A DNA stretch of 64,000 nt, from the NCBI RefSeq assembly GCF_002443255.2, contig NW_019211454.1:15612243-15676242 (forward strand), in the 5' to 3' direction. Within the stretch, counting starts at the first letter, position 1, and every line of letters starts with the position of its first letter. Below the pieces are notes generated by a model. It had not been told where the DNA came from. It made no database searches and saw only the letters and a program-made list of their open reading frames with translations. Position numbers and translations under genes: made by a program. The DNA comes from Varroa destructor (lineage: Eukaryota; Arthropoda; Arachnida; Mesostigmata; Varroidae). Of the stretch, positions 51,201 to 60,967 are shown in pieces.

Positions 51201-53715
51201 TAATCATACTATTATGTTTTGATTATAGGAACTATCACAGGTTCGACCCCATTATAATGAATGGCACTCGCATATGTCGCGCTGGCTCACTACATAGTTT
51301 ACTAACAATCGTCGGATCCCAACAGACCCCGCATTAATGACCACGTTTTCTAAAAAGAATGCTACTAATCATAGGCCGCGCTAATGCTGACTAAGAAGGA
51401 AATCTGCATTCGATTGTTGGACCACCTGTAACGTTGACTCAACATCGGGATCCAAATATGCGTTACAGAGGCACGTAATAAATAAAACAAATGATGTACT
51501 ACCTTTGGTTGTACCTGAAAGTTAAGAACATTTCCGATAATAAAATATAAGTTAATAAAATTCTACTGTAATAATTCAACTTTTGACTTTAAATAATTAA
51601 ACTTCTGATTCTACTTTGATAGCAAGCTGCGGGGAAGCATATTGTGCCTTGAGAGTCAACGTCAGTCTCACAGGGAGGTTTTGGGCAAGAAGCCACTAAG
51701 GCCAACGTTCATGTGGCTTTGTTATGAGGCCGTTTCAATGCTGTACCTGCATACGGACCGAAAATTCGACATCGGTTCTTAGCTACTTCGCATACGATGA
51801 GGGGGACGTGCAGGAATTCCAGGCATTACTGCTTAGTTCCGTTTGGCAACAAGAAAAACACAATGAAAATTTACATTAAGATTCTCAGAGCGCCATGAGG
51901 TCAGAAACGTTTTCGCATTCATCTGATCAAGAACGCGAAAGGTGTAATAAAAATCAAATGGAATGAGGCTGTAGCATGCAAAATCCGATAAAATATTAAA
52001 TTAAGGTAAAAACTACGAACAATGTATTCATCTATACTTGAAACGCTTCTATTATTGACATCCCCCCCCCCCCCCCCAGCTATGTATTAGCCGACAAAGC
52101 GCAAATAAAAATCAACTCGCTTACACGCTTACGGTTCCTTTAGTTCTTATAATTGGATGATGTTCGATTTATGCGATCACAGGTAACTTCTGAAGCGTCT
52201 TCTGAACACGAGTAGCATGACCACAATGCTAAAGTACGCAGGTTTCTAAAGTTGTTACACAAAAGTTATGTACCGACACGAACGAAATGTGGACAGATTG
52301 TCGTTCGAAATACGCATTATATATATATATATATACGTCCTGGATTTCAGGAGGTCACGCTTCGGTCATTAGCGGCTATAAACTCGACGACAACCAGATC
52401 AGGGCTGCCTAAATCAAATGCTACGTATCACTCATATTACTAGAGTTAGCATAGATGGTCTGACGTTTCAGTACCTAAACGCGCCGGCAGGGCCTGTTCG
52501 CGTTACCATTTCTTCTTTATTTTCTAGCTTTGCTGCTTTACCAACAGGTGATAACTTGTTGGAAAAAACTAACTGCGTAGCTATTGCTATATAGGCGCTT
52601 CGACTGTAACGCCTTTACCGCTCAATGCTGTTACGATCGTTGGAAAAATTGGTGGGGCGTTGAGACTATTGACTTGGCCGACAAAACAGAACCATTAGTA
52701 TAAGCAAGTAATATAACTGCTACCCCACTGCCCGTTTCCAAATGCATGACATAGTCTATAATGTGGCCGTGCCTTTAGGAACAGCTCCTATGTACCAGCG
52801 GAGTATTGACGAGACAATCGTGATCAAACCTGTTATCTCAACATCATGATACGAGAATTAGATCATAAATATTACGGCATAGAATCTATCTTAGAAATGT
52901 ATTAATAACCAATTAGAATCGCCATGATTCCACGCCTTATACATATTACTTTTGAACAGTTGGCCGAAATTAAGTGATGCCTATCATCGGTGGTGGATAT
53001 ACTATGAAATCAAACCTTCATGTACATGTACCACACTATCCAATATTTGGTCATTAATATCTTTTCATTTGCCCCTTGATACGTTTCTGCTTATGGTCGC
53101 TTTTGCACTTTATAGTTATCATTATGATATGAGGTGGAACTCCCATTGTACGTGACTAGTAAATACGATAAGCCAATGAATGCAGCGAGCACAATTAACC
53201 TATCCAGCACACGTATCCTATCGTCTTCCAGGTATGCTACCTCGAACTACTAGCCAACAATGGACAAATAGACAAATACGCATTTTTTATCTCGCTTGAA
53301 ACACCTTTCTGAGCCGGACATTTGCTAGAGCATCGTGAGCGTCGTAACTGCACCAATTATTTTTACTGCCCTGGTGCATTCTCTCGGCTAATGAATCTAC
53401 ATTACGAAATTCTTTGTCTATAGTGGTGAAAACAAAGTCGCTTCTTCACCGGATCGTTTTCAGTTTGGTCCTATTTTAGTTCTCTGCTCACCTGAGCCTG
53501 AGTCGTTCCTCCGTATCCATCAGTCGGTTGCCGCTGGCTGTGGAGGTACTAGCGCTAGTGTCTCCTGCCCCCGTAGAGCTAGCAGCTGCTGAGGAGGCAG
53601 CTGATGCCGAGGCCGCGACACCGCAGCATAGCGAAGTGGTAAATGCTAACCATAGCGCCAGGATGGGGCGGCCGATCTTGATGTTCTTCGACTTGATCTG
53701 CCGTGTTGAAGCCAT
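37730..53715 (-). CDS. EDEM3: ER degradation-enhancing alpha-mannosidase-like protein 3 (EDEM3), complete
   Basis: EDEM3 trims mannose from misfolded glycoproteins in the ER lumen and directs them to ER-associated degradation. Thirteen exons join in phase: 53715-53492, 50371-50326, 48759-48659, 48208-48056, 47835-47699, 47222-47030, 46706-46517, 45796-45536, 45294-45066, 44865-44622, 41168-40847, 40370-40053, 38170-37730; 952 aa, close to the usual EDEM3 length. An N-terminal signal peptide spans about residues 1-40. The GH47 domain spans about 80-520 with the expected acidic sites: E168 in SVFETNIR, D313 in [11 protein letters not shown]425/E428 in RPEFIES, and TEAH at 511-514. A PA domain (about 700-800, [17 protein letters not shown]) separates EDEM3 from EDEM1/2. 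I start at the ATG at 53715 because an upstream in-frame ATG (53799) would bury the signal peptide. The tail lacks a KDEL-type signal. The exon 10 end was chosen for phase and conserved spacing. All introns are GT-AG except the last, which is GC-AG. Confidence 0.95.
40051..40052 (-). other. EDEM3: Non-canonical GC donor of the last EDEM3 intron
   Basis: The PA-domain exon ends CAG|GCAAGT, a perfect consensus donor except for GC in place of GT. GC-AG introns typically show just such an otherwise strong donor. Its phase 0 matches the acceptor before 38170 (ttttgtag). No alternative GT donor nearby keeps the frame as naturally. Confidence 0.75.
41169..44621 (-). other. EDEM3 intron 10, no second gene recognised
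   Basis: A 3.45-kb intron holding the TA microsatellite and a tRNA-like remnant at about 43560-43620 (CGCGGTTAGCTCAGCTG, A-box-like but without a B-box). Open frames inside it are short. The first bases after the donor stay open in frame with exon 10 for about 100 codons, which is why the donor had to be chosen by conservation. Confidence 0.5.
42153..42228. repeat. Long interrupted (TA)n microsatellite in EDEM3 intron
   Basis: About 75 bases of TA units broken twice by TTT, inside the intron between the exons ending at 44622 and starting at 41168. Confidence 0.95.
49008..49165 (-). mobile_element. tRNA-related SINE-like element, copy 2, in EDEM3 intron 2
   Basis: On the minus strand the element begins with CAGTAGTGCAATGGGACGCG (A-box region). 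About 45 bases later it has GTGCTCGAATCCGGGCGCAG (B-box / T-loop, tRNA-like spacing). It ends with a tail containing GGCTCGAAACA. Copy 1 at 13591-13733 shares the B-box, the following CAGxCxTAxG string and the tail; copy 3 at 21704 shares the head. This is the most complete copy. It lies in the same orientation as EDEM3, inside the intron 48760-50325, and is not expected to affect the protein. Confidence 0.55.
50165..50188. repeat. Perfect 24-bp palindrome in EDEM3 intron
   Basis: Half-site AGTTTGTGATAC is followed at once by its exact reverse complement, with no spacer. It could be a binding site for a dimeric protein or a chance AT-rich palindrome. Confidence 0.95.
50372..53491 (-). other. 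EDEM3 intron 1
   Basis: A 3.1-kb first intron with a C-run at 52062-52077 and a short TA microsatellite near 52318-52336. A good B-box-like string GGTTCGACCCC occurs near 51240 on the plus strand, but no A-box was found at tRNA distance. No gene was recognised within it. Confidence 0.5.
52062..52077 (-). repeat. C16 run (G16 on the minus strand)
   Basis: Sixteen C on the plus strand, so EDEM3 pre-mRNA would carry a G16 run able to form a quadruplex. Its length may be unreliable in an assembly. Confidence 0.95.
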
Positions 53716-55374
53716 GAGCAGTGTCGGCTTCAGGCGCTGGTCTTCACAGGCCCCCAGCCGGCAGCGAACCGTGTCGCTCACTACACGGGCGGATCGCACA
53801 TGATCGAATTAAGCAACCTCCGACTTCTTCACTCGTTCCTGATGGTAGTAGGTAACTTTCGGAACGAATTTCGTTTCCTTTCTTGCGAACAGTATCGTAG
53901 ATGCTATCGGTGTTCCGTTGTTGCTCCGCTCTCAACAGTGATTTCAGCTTGGTATTCCGTGTATTTTATTGTAGATCTCTCCTTTTCTTTTTTCCCTGCC
54001 ACTCGTTTGTCAGAAAAAACTGTATGAGCCACCCGGGCAATTCTATACACAGCGTGATTTTTTTTACGACACCGCACGAATCACCGGCATCAACAGCTCA
54101 CAAACTCAGGGATTTCTGCAGCTATCTGCTCTGTAGGCAGAATCTACTTTGTTGTTTCACCAACGAAGACGATGGCCGTTCTCATTGTCGCCACTGACAA
54201 CAGTACTATGCTAACTCTGCTCCCCGCTCTATTATCATCATCACTGCCAACCACGCAAGACACTACCGCCAGACAATGATAAACAAAGAGGTGGCCCCGT
54301 AATACCACACATGGCCTTCAGCAACACTACGTAAGGCACGATTGAATGGTAGACAGAAAGGGCGAGACAGGACACAGACGAAAGCAGAAGTTATCCAAAT
54401 TCTCCGATAGTCAGCGGACGCAGCAAAAGTGTATATGGGACACAAGCAGCATCCGCGCACAGTAGCCTTTTTTCATCTTGACCTCGTCTTTGCTTAGTTG
54501 TCCGTTAAATCTCTCTGAATAGCATGAGTTTGGCTGTGTGCACCCTAAAAGAGAGAACGATGATGAATACGTTAGTAATGAATGGCATTCATCCGTGCTC
54601 CAACCTTTCCGTACGGTAGCAGACGAACCTGGGCAGAATTCAGTGCTGGGTTTTGTTTACCAGCAGAGACGCTTCGTGCTGTGTTGCTTCCTGCTATCTG
54701 CTAAACAGACAAGTCGATTCTTGTTTACATTACTAAGTCCCCACTATTTTAATGGGCTCGGCTACTAGGGGCGGGGTACGAGGCGATCGATAAGAGAGGT
54801 AGACAGTATGTATTTTGGCGATATCGACTGAAAATGACACCCATGTCTTTGGGAGAGGGCAGGGCTTCTCGTTGGGAGAAAAGCTATTTTCTCAGGAACT
54901 TAGTTTATAAACGTCCAATAATAATAATAATAAAATTAGAATAACTTTTCATTGTAATATGTACCCTTGGCTATGCGCATATGACGATTCTAAGATTTTG
55001 AAATACATTTTTATCATTGAATGTCTATGTTAATGCTGATCTGATGAAGCACTCAACGGTACGCGGACAGACCAGCCATTTTTAAATATTGGAGCTGCTT
55101 GCAATGCTACTGGTACAAGACAGACTCATGGGTGTCGTTTTTACCACACGGCAATTAAGGGAAAGGCGTTCGAAATTCAAGTTGTCATCGTTGATACGTA
55201 AATTACTCTAACTGCTTGGTGAGAATATATAGTACACTTTACAGAAGCCAGTTAGTATTTGATATAGCTGCAAGCCCCCTATGTGAAGGTGGTGACATTT
55301 ATCCGCACGTACCGTCTACAAGAAAAGCTAAGTCTCGAATACTCAGCTGCAATTGAACAATCGATTAAACAAAT
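53716..55374. promoter_or_regulatory. Divergent intergenic region between EDEM3 and PSMD5
   Basis: The 1.66 kb between the two start codons must contain both 5' UTRs and promoters, since the genes point away from each other. The part next to EDEM3 is richer in GC. The half nearer PSMD5 is AT-rich, with an (AAT)n tract near 54918-54936 and a TATA-like GAATATATAG near 55222. No transcription start can be fixed from sequence. Open frames in the region are short and lack domains. Confidence 0.5.
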
Positions 55375-58300
55375 ATGAGAAAGCTCGGCGAATTACTGAG
55401 GGATTTGGCTGATCCTGAAAAAATAAACGTGGAGAATCTGAATGTGATCAAGTCGGCATGTTCCGATCATTTACATCATAACCGTTTGGAGTTCTCCAGC
55501 TCACTGCAGAACAGTGATCTTTCACAGCTATTTGTCGTGCTGGCCAATCTGAAAAAGTATGTTAATGAAAACATAATTGTCTAGCTATGGTTTGCATGAC
55601 CCTGCAGATGTTAAAATTGTCTTTAAATAGGGAGGGTCAGTAGAGGTCAAATTATTTTTTTATTGTGCATGTGTATGTGCGCCTAACAACTCGTATAGCT
55701 TGTATGTCCTTTACCGTATTCGCTATTTATTCAGAAGCCCATCGAACTTAGTAGGAAAACAATAAGGTGAATCAAGATTAGCAGGCGTACATATTAGCAT
55801 ATATAGGCAATCATATTCCGAAGTCAACTACAAGTCTAAAAATATCAACAAGAATTAGGGAATCCTTTTTAAAGATTGATTTTCTTCATCCACTGGAACC
55901 GCGCGTAACACTTTCCTTAGAAGGTTTTGATGGTTAGCCCTCTGGCAGCCTCTATTGGTTACCCATGTTTTTCATTCTCTAGGTCGATTTTCTATTTCAT
56001 CACTTTTTTTTAGCAACCGTGCGACCGTTGCTCCCTGTTTTCTGTCATTGTACTAACTTTGCCCCGAGCTGTTTGGGTCCCCCGTTCTGTTTGCCCCTTC
56101 GCTCAGCCCTCTCCCAACGTTAAGTAATGTATGGACTACGTCATTAACTTCACTGGTAAATGCATACCGCATCAGATGTTTTGCCAATGTTGTAAAAGTA
56201 TTTTGAGAATCCTGTGTTTCCAGCGCGTACTTAGATGAGTTCGTACATGGTATCGACAGGCCCACTGTTTATTTGTTTGTTTAGGTCGGGTGTGAGATGG
56301 TTAATTCATGCTCCTGAAAAGTCTGCCGGTTGTTTGCTTCATTCCTACTACCAATTTTTAAAAATCTGTTCCTCCTGGGCATTTTTGTCTCCGAATTTAG
56401 AATTGGCTTTCTCCGTTCTTCTGTCAGTGTCGGCTATAGTATGGTCCGTGCTATAACCATTGTTGCCTGCGCGCCCACCATCTGCGCATTTGTCATTTTT
56501 TTATTGCCATTGTGCTTTACGCGTTCAGGAGCTTCTCTCTGTGGTGTTTCAATTTGATCGCTGTCATGCATACCCTGCTGTCCCGTACAGAACTGTGCAC
56601 TGGGCCACCGTGATAAGATGATTTCGCATTCTTTTCCGTGCTGGTTAAAAAATTTTATAGCTAAATAACCTTTGTTTCTGAATCTCGTGATTTCTACGTA
56701 AAGACTCCTGCTGAGCCATTTATTCCCGGTTATCCCAGTGCATCGTGCAGTATCCTTTATTTCGAATATCTTCTGGTTGTGCACCAATATCTCATCGCTG
56801 CGTGTCTTTCGTACCCGACCAGAAAAACCGCTTTGCATTTTTCCTAGCCGACATTCGCGCCGCCCATCTTCACCTAGTTTTATGTTCATAATAACTACAT
56901 AAGAACGTATTGGGGGGATGGAGGGCAATTAACAACAGTCTATAATATTATTCCTAGTTTCATATTAATATTTCTATTTTCCCTTTGCCATGTATTTTTC
57001 TTTTTAGTGAGGAGATCCAGCTTTTCTGCCAAATCCTGCGAACACTTCTCGACTGTGTGCCCTGTCAACTAATACTGACCAAATACGAACGTTACATTAC
57101 CGAGGCGCTCCGAGAGCAATGTAACGACGACATACAGAAATTGGTTCTGCAACAGCTACTCCGATGTGCTCGCGATGAAAAGGTTGTTGCATCTCGATGA
57201 ACAAAAAAAAAACGGAAAAATTAATTTGCAACCTAACGACATACGCAATGCTGACACCAATAATAACTACACGCGTCATTTTTCCTTCGCTTTGGATATT
57301 GCTTGTCAAACATTCGATGTGTCAGACATTTACTATGACGAGTTGAAACGAGTTTGTTTTTCATGTTTAAAGCGTACGTTGAGGAAGTGATCCATTCAAC
57401 ACGGGGTTTTCTATCGGCGCCTAAGCCTGTACATCCAAAAGAAAAGAAAACGCGCCGGGGTTGTTCGGCCAAAGAAGAAGTTTTTTTTTTTAAAGAAACA
57501 TGGAACGTTAGCATTACGTGGAATACGCGGTTTAGTAGTGAGCTGTTCGTGAGTTTTTTCCGTGTAGATAGTTTTTAGCACTTGTCGAATATCCTTTCAA
57601 GTTGACCAAATCGTGTTGTTTCTGTGTTCTTAGGTGCGTCCCAATCTAGTCGCGAATACTACGTTACTGGCCTATGTCATCGATCGATTTGCTTCGATGA
57701 CTCTTAACGACTCAGTGAAGTCTTTATTACTCGAGTTGACAACACATTCGATCGATGCATTAAAGATTTTATTCAGTGGCGATCTGCTGCAGCGGCTGGA
57801 GGCTGTTCAACAGAAAGGATCGGTGGAGAATCTTCGGGTCTTGGAGGTTAGTTATAATTGCATGTAAGCGGTAATGCGTATTAGAATGCATGTACTACAT
57901 GAGATTGAACGAAGTACACATTGACGTAGTGTTTTGGTAGAAGGAACGATTTTTACTTGACGCAATCTAAGTCGATAAACTTACGATCGTCTATTTCGAT
58001 CATAGAAACATCTACGTACTATTCAAGAACTTGTCTATGTCCCGCTGTAATTTTGGAGATTCAATTGAATAGAGAGCGGTGATAGAATGTACAATATAAC
58101 ACATGTAAAGAACTAAACATATAATATTAACAATAATAACGACATTAGCGAAATACGAAAACAGCTTTTTTGATTTATTGTGTTCGCATCAAAACTGAAA
58201 CCCATCAGCACCAATTTCTTTGCTATAGATATGCATGTTCTATTCTGTTAATTCGTTGTTTCTTGCTGTAACTGCAGCTGTTTTGTCAAGTCGCATGCCA

Positions 58301-60967
58301 GTCCGAAGCAAACTGCAAGAAGATGGCTCAGCTCCTTGACAAAGTTGTCGAATCACTTAAACGAGAAAAGTCCGATATGCTCGTCCTGTTAAACTACATC
58401 GAGTTACTGCGAATACTCGTCTCGAAGCCATATACGATGGATTATATCCGCTCGTCGACTGCGGTTGAAATTCTAAAGGACCTCCTAAGCCATCCGGATG
58501 ATCCAAACGCTACGTTTTATATGCCGGGTAGGTTCAAAAAAGCCGCTCATGATCAATCGATCAATTTTTTGAATTTGACCGCGCCGAGGCAGATATAAAA
58601 ACAAGTTCGGTCAAGCAGAACACGTTTCTGAGTAATCGAAGTTGTGGCTATAGTGTAGCCAGGAAAAATGAGATAGCCAACCATTATCTAGGTACTAATC
58701 TGCTGTGAGGATTAGTATGTATGCAAACTCTATTAGTAATTTGTTTAAACGGAAGGTGGGTACACGAAAGTCGCGGCTACGTAACAAGCCCCTTTACACA
58801 TAAAGGATTTATAGCCTATTTTTTACAAACATTATATTAAATCAACCCATACAGCAAACGCTTGATAAATTAATGCTAAAAATTGCACCAAATATTTCTC
58901 ACAATTATCACATAGCAGATGTGGTTACACAAGCATTTCACATAACTATCACAGAGTTTTAGCCTAACTTCGTTTTTGTAGGCGTTCTCCTATTTTTCGG
59001 CGAGTTCGGTCTTCACAACCCGATTGCACTCGTACACGAGCACACTGCAGTAGTTAAAGTGATTTTTGAAACTGCAAGATTGGGCTCCCCGTTTGCTCCC
59101 ACCGCGATGGCGGCCGTAGGACAAATCGCTCGGACTCGTGACGGCAAACGTTGCATAGAGGAGAATCTCTCACGAGAAATGGCCGCGTATATGCGAGACA
59201 TCGGCAAGTGTCTTGAAATGACAAATTATTCAGCCGAGCACAAGATGTCAGCACTGATTGCTGTACAGTCTATTCTTGAGATGGAGGTAAAGACAAATAA
59301 AATATCTCTTCCTACATAAGGCCTTTGTTCGTATTTACTATTCAGCACTAGAGAAAGCAGTAGTAAGTAGGCTAAACTCATCTTGAAAAATACATTTCGA
59401 GTACGAACTGTTCCACTAACAAGAAGGAATTCAACTTTCTTGATCTCTAGTGATGTACGTTTCTATTATGCCTTGAGTGCAACCTTTGCAAGCTGTCCAG
59501 TCATTTTGACAAAATTTCGCTTGGTTGCAGAATAACTTTAAATAATCTATACTTTGGCTGCGTTTAGGTGCGGTTGTTTACACGCAAACTAGGTCTTTGA
59601 ACCGAGTTACAAATCGATTATGGTTGTAACGTGCAAGAAACGTATTATGACTAATTTTCACTTTTATTTGCTTAAAAAACTCGATTTTTTCCAATCTAGT
59701 CTTGATACCATTTACCGAGAAACACTCCAAATACACCACGATATAGAAATCAGAATATATATATATATATTATTTAGGCATGCTTCAGCTGTCAATTTCG
59801 ATGATTAGTTACGAATATAACAAAGAATAACGTTGTGACTCAAATCTGTATTTGATAGCTTATGCGTGATGTGTTCATGCGCTTGCACCATTAGGAATAC
59901 GACCAGTTGGACGTAATTACCTTGTCGGAGAAATGGATGTCCTGCCTGAGTACCACGCCGTTGGCTTTGCTGTGGAAATGTGCGAAGACCCCATTTCCAA
60001 ATGAGCGGCTGGCTGCATTGCGGGTCATGAAAAATATTGCGCTTCTACCTTGGGGTCGACAAGGTCTCCTTGAGCTACCCGGGTCTTATGAATGGTATGT
60101 TCTCTTTGTCGTCTCAGCGTGAACGCGAATACTGAACGCTGTTTACGTTGAGTCGTATACGTTCAATACAAGTGAACTGAGCTGATAAATTATTCGGGTT
60201 GTTTCTTAAGTTAATAATGCAAGTTTTAAATTGTACGATATCATTTAAAAGGGTTTTTCTTTTTAACTTCGAAGCTGCTAATAAATATGTGTGCTCCTTT
60301 CTTGAGACGTTAACTGAGCAAAATGAGGAAACAATAAAAGATCAGCAAAAGTGCCTTAAGAGGTTAGTTTGGAAAGCCTGCTTATATTCATATTTTTATT
60401 AGTTCTCTATGTTTGTGTACTGCCTAATATTTATTAAAGATAATGCAAGTTTTCGTAGTGTCTGCGTACGATGCGGCCCACTCCTGGGCTAAAAATCGAT
60501 ACTCTTTTTTTGTTATTTAGATGTAAATAGATTACATTTTCGCTTCTTTTTGAAGTGTCAGCAACATTCTTTAATGTTCTATCCATATGATAAACATACA
60601 TAGAAACCTGAGCACGGCTATCAAGCCTAATTTCTGCTAAAATGTAGGCTCTATTTTTTTTGGGGATTTTAATAAAACTGTTGGACTCAAAATATCCAAC
60701 TGTCTGAACACTGACAAACTGTCCACAATGGGCAGCTCATTAAGGCCCTATGTAAGTTAATGCTTTCTTGTTTTCAGGCTGCTGGACAGAAATACTGAAC
60801 CGGATAAGGCCGGCAAAGAAATTAAACACGCTATTGTGGCGGCGCTGCTGGAAGAAGCGAATTCGATCAAAGACGTTGCACAGGTCAAAGGCCTGCGAAA
60901 GTTCTACGCTGAAGGCCCCTTCTACTCGCCTGCAGATGTGGCCATCGCAACCGAAGGAGGTTCGTAA
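55375..60967 (+). CDS. PSMD5: 26S proteasome non-ATPase regulatory subunit 5 (PSMD5/S5b), complete
   Basis: PSMD5 is a cytosolic chaperone built of armadillo/HEAT helices. It holds part of the proteasome base (RPT1, RPT2, RPN1) during assembly and is released from the mature 26S particle. Seven exons join in phase: 55375-55556, 57008-57182, 57634-57846, 58278-58527, 58982-59286, 59895-60094, 60778-60967; 504 aa, the usual length for this protein. Family matches include DDPNATFYMPG followed by FFGEFGL in the middle, SEKWMSCLS with an NERLAALRVMKNIA helix later, and the C-terminal LRKFYAEGPFYSPADVAIA. The chain is helical throughout, with no signal peptide or membrane segment. The first ATG after the AT-rich leader was taken as start. 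Intron 1 contains a decayed antisense ORF, and the last intron a possible cassette exon. It is divergent from EDEM3. Confidence 0.93.
56053..56928 (-). pseudogene. Decayed antisense ORF in PSMD5 intron 1, possibly a retroelement relic
   Basis: One reading frame on the minus strand runs from 56928 to 56053 (about 290 codons) with only three internal stops, near 56434, 56286 and 56274. The open parts are 164 codons (56928-56434), about 48 codons, and 70 codons (56265-56053). Composition is protein-like and rich in Lys, Arg, Asn and Thr, for example SRSLYVEITRFRNKGYLAIK and LMRYAFTSEVNDVVHTLLN. An ATG occurs near 56889. No zinc knuckle, reverse transcriptase or transposase motif was recognised. 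An inactivated gag/ORF1-like protein of a retroelement would fit the place and decay, but this is inference. Confidence 0.45.
60252..60362 (+). other. Candidate alternative cassette exon of PSMD5 (111 nt)
   Basis: This segment in the last PSMD5 intron is open, starts after AAAAG and ends AG|GTTAGT. It is 111 bases long and both ends are in phase 2, the phase of the flanking exons, so including it would add 37 residues without a frame shift. The encoded run (SFLETLTEQNEETIKDQQKC) looks like a charged helix. A better acceptor by its pyrimidine tract, at 60274, would be in the wrong phase. Direct joining of 60094 to 60778 gives the conserved protein, so the main form most likely skips this segment. 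Confidence 0.3.

Noticed and set aside
51236..51250. B-box string GGTTCGACCCC suggesting a tRNA gene
   Set aside because: No A-box at tRNA distance and no cloverleaf pairing upstream.
53716..53799. Upstream ATG of EDEM3 at 53799
   Set aside because: It would place 28 polar residues before the hydrophobic signal segment; the ATG at 53715 gives a normal signal peptide.
60199..60402. Whole frame at the candidate cassette exon as a constitutive PSMD5 exon
   Set aside because: Its best acceptor by pyrimidine tract (60274) is in the wrong phase, and direct joining of the flanking exons reproduces the conserved family sequence and length.
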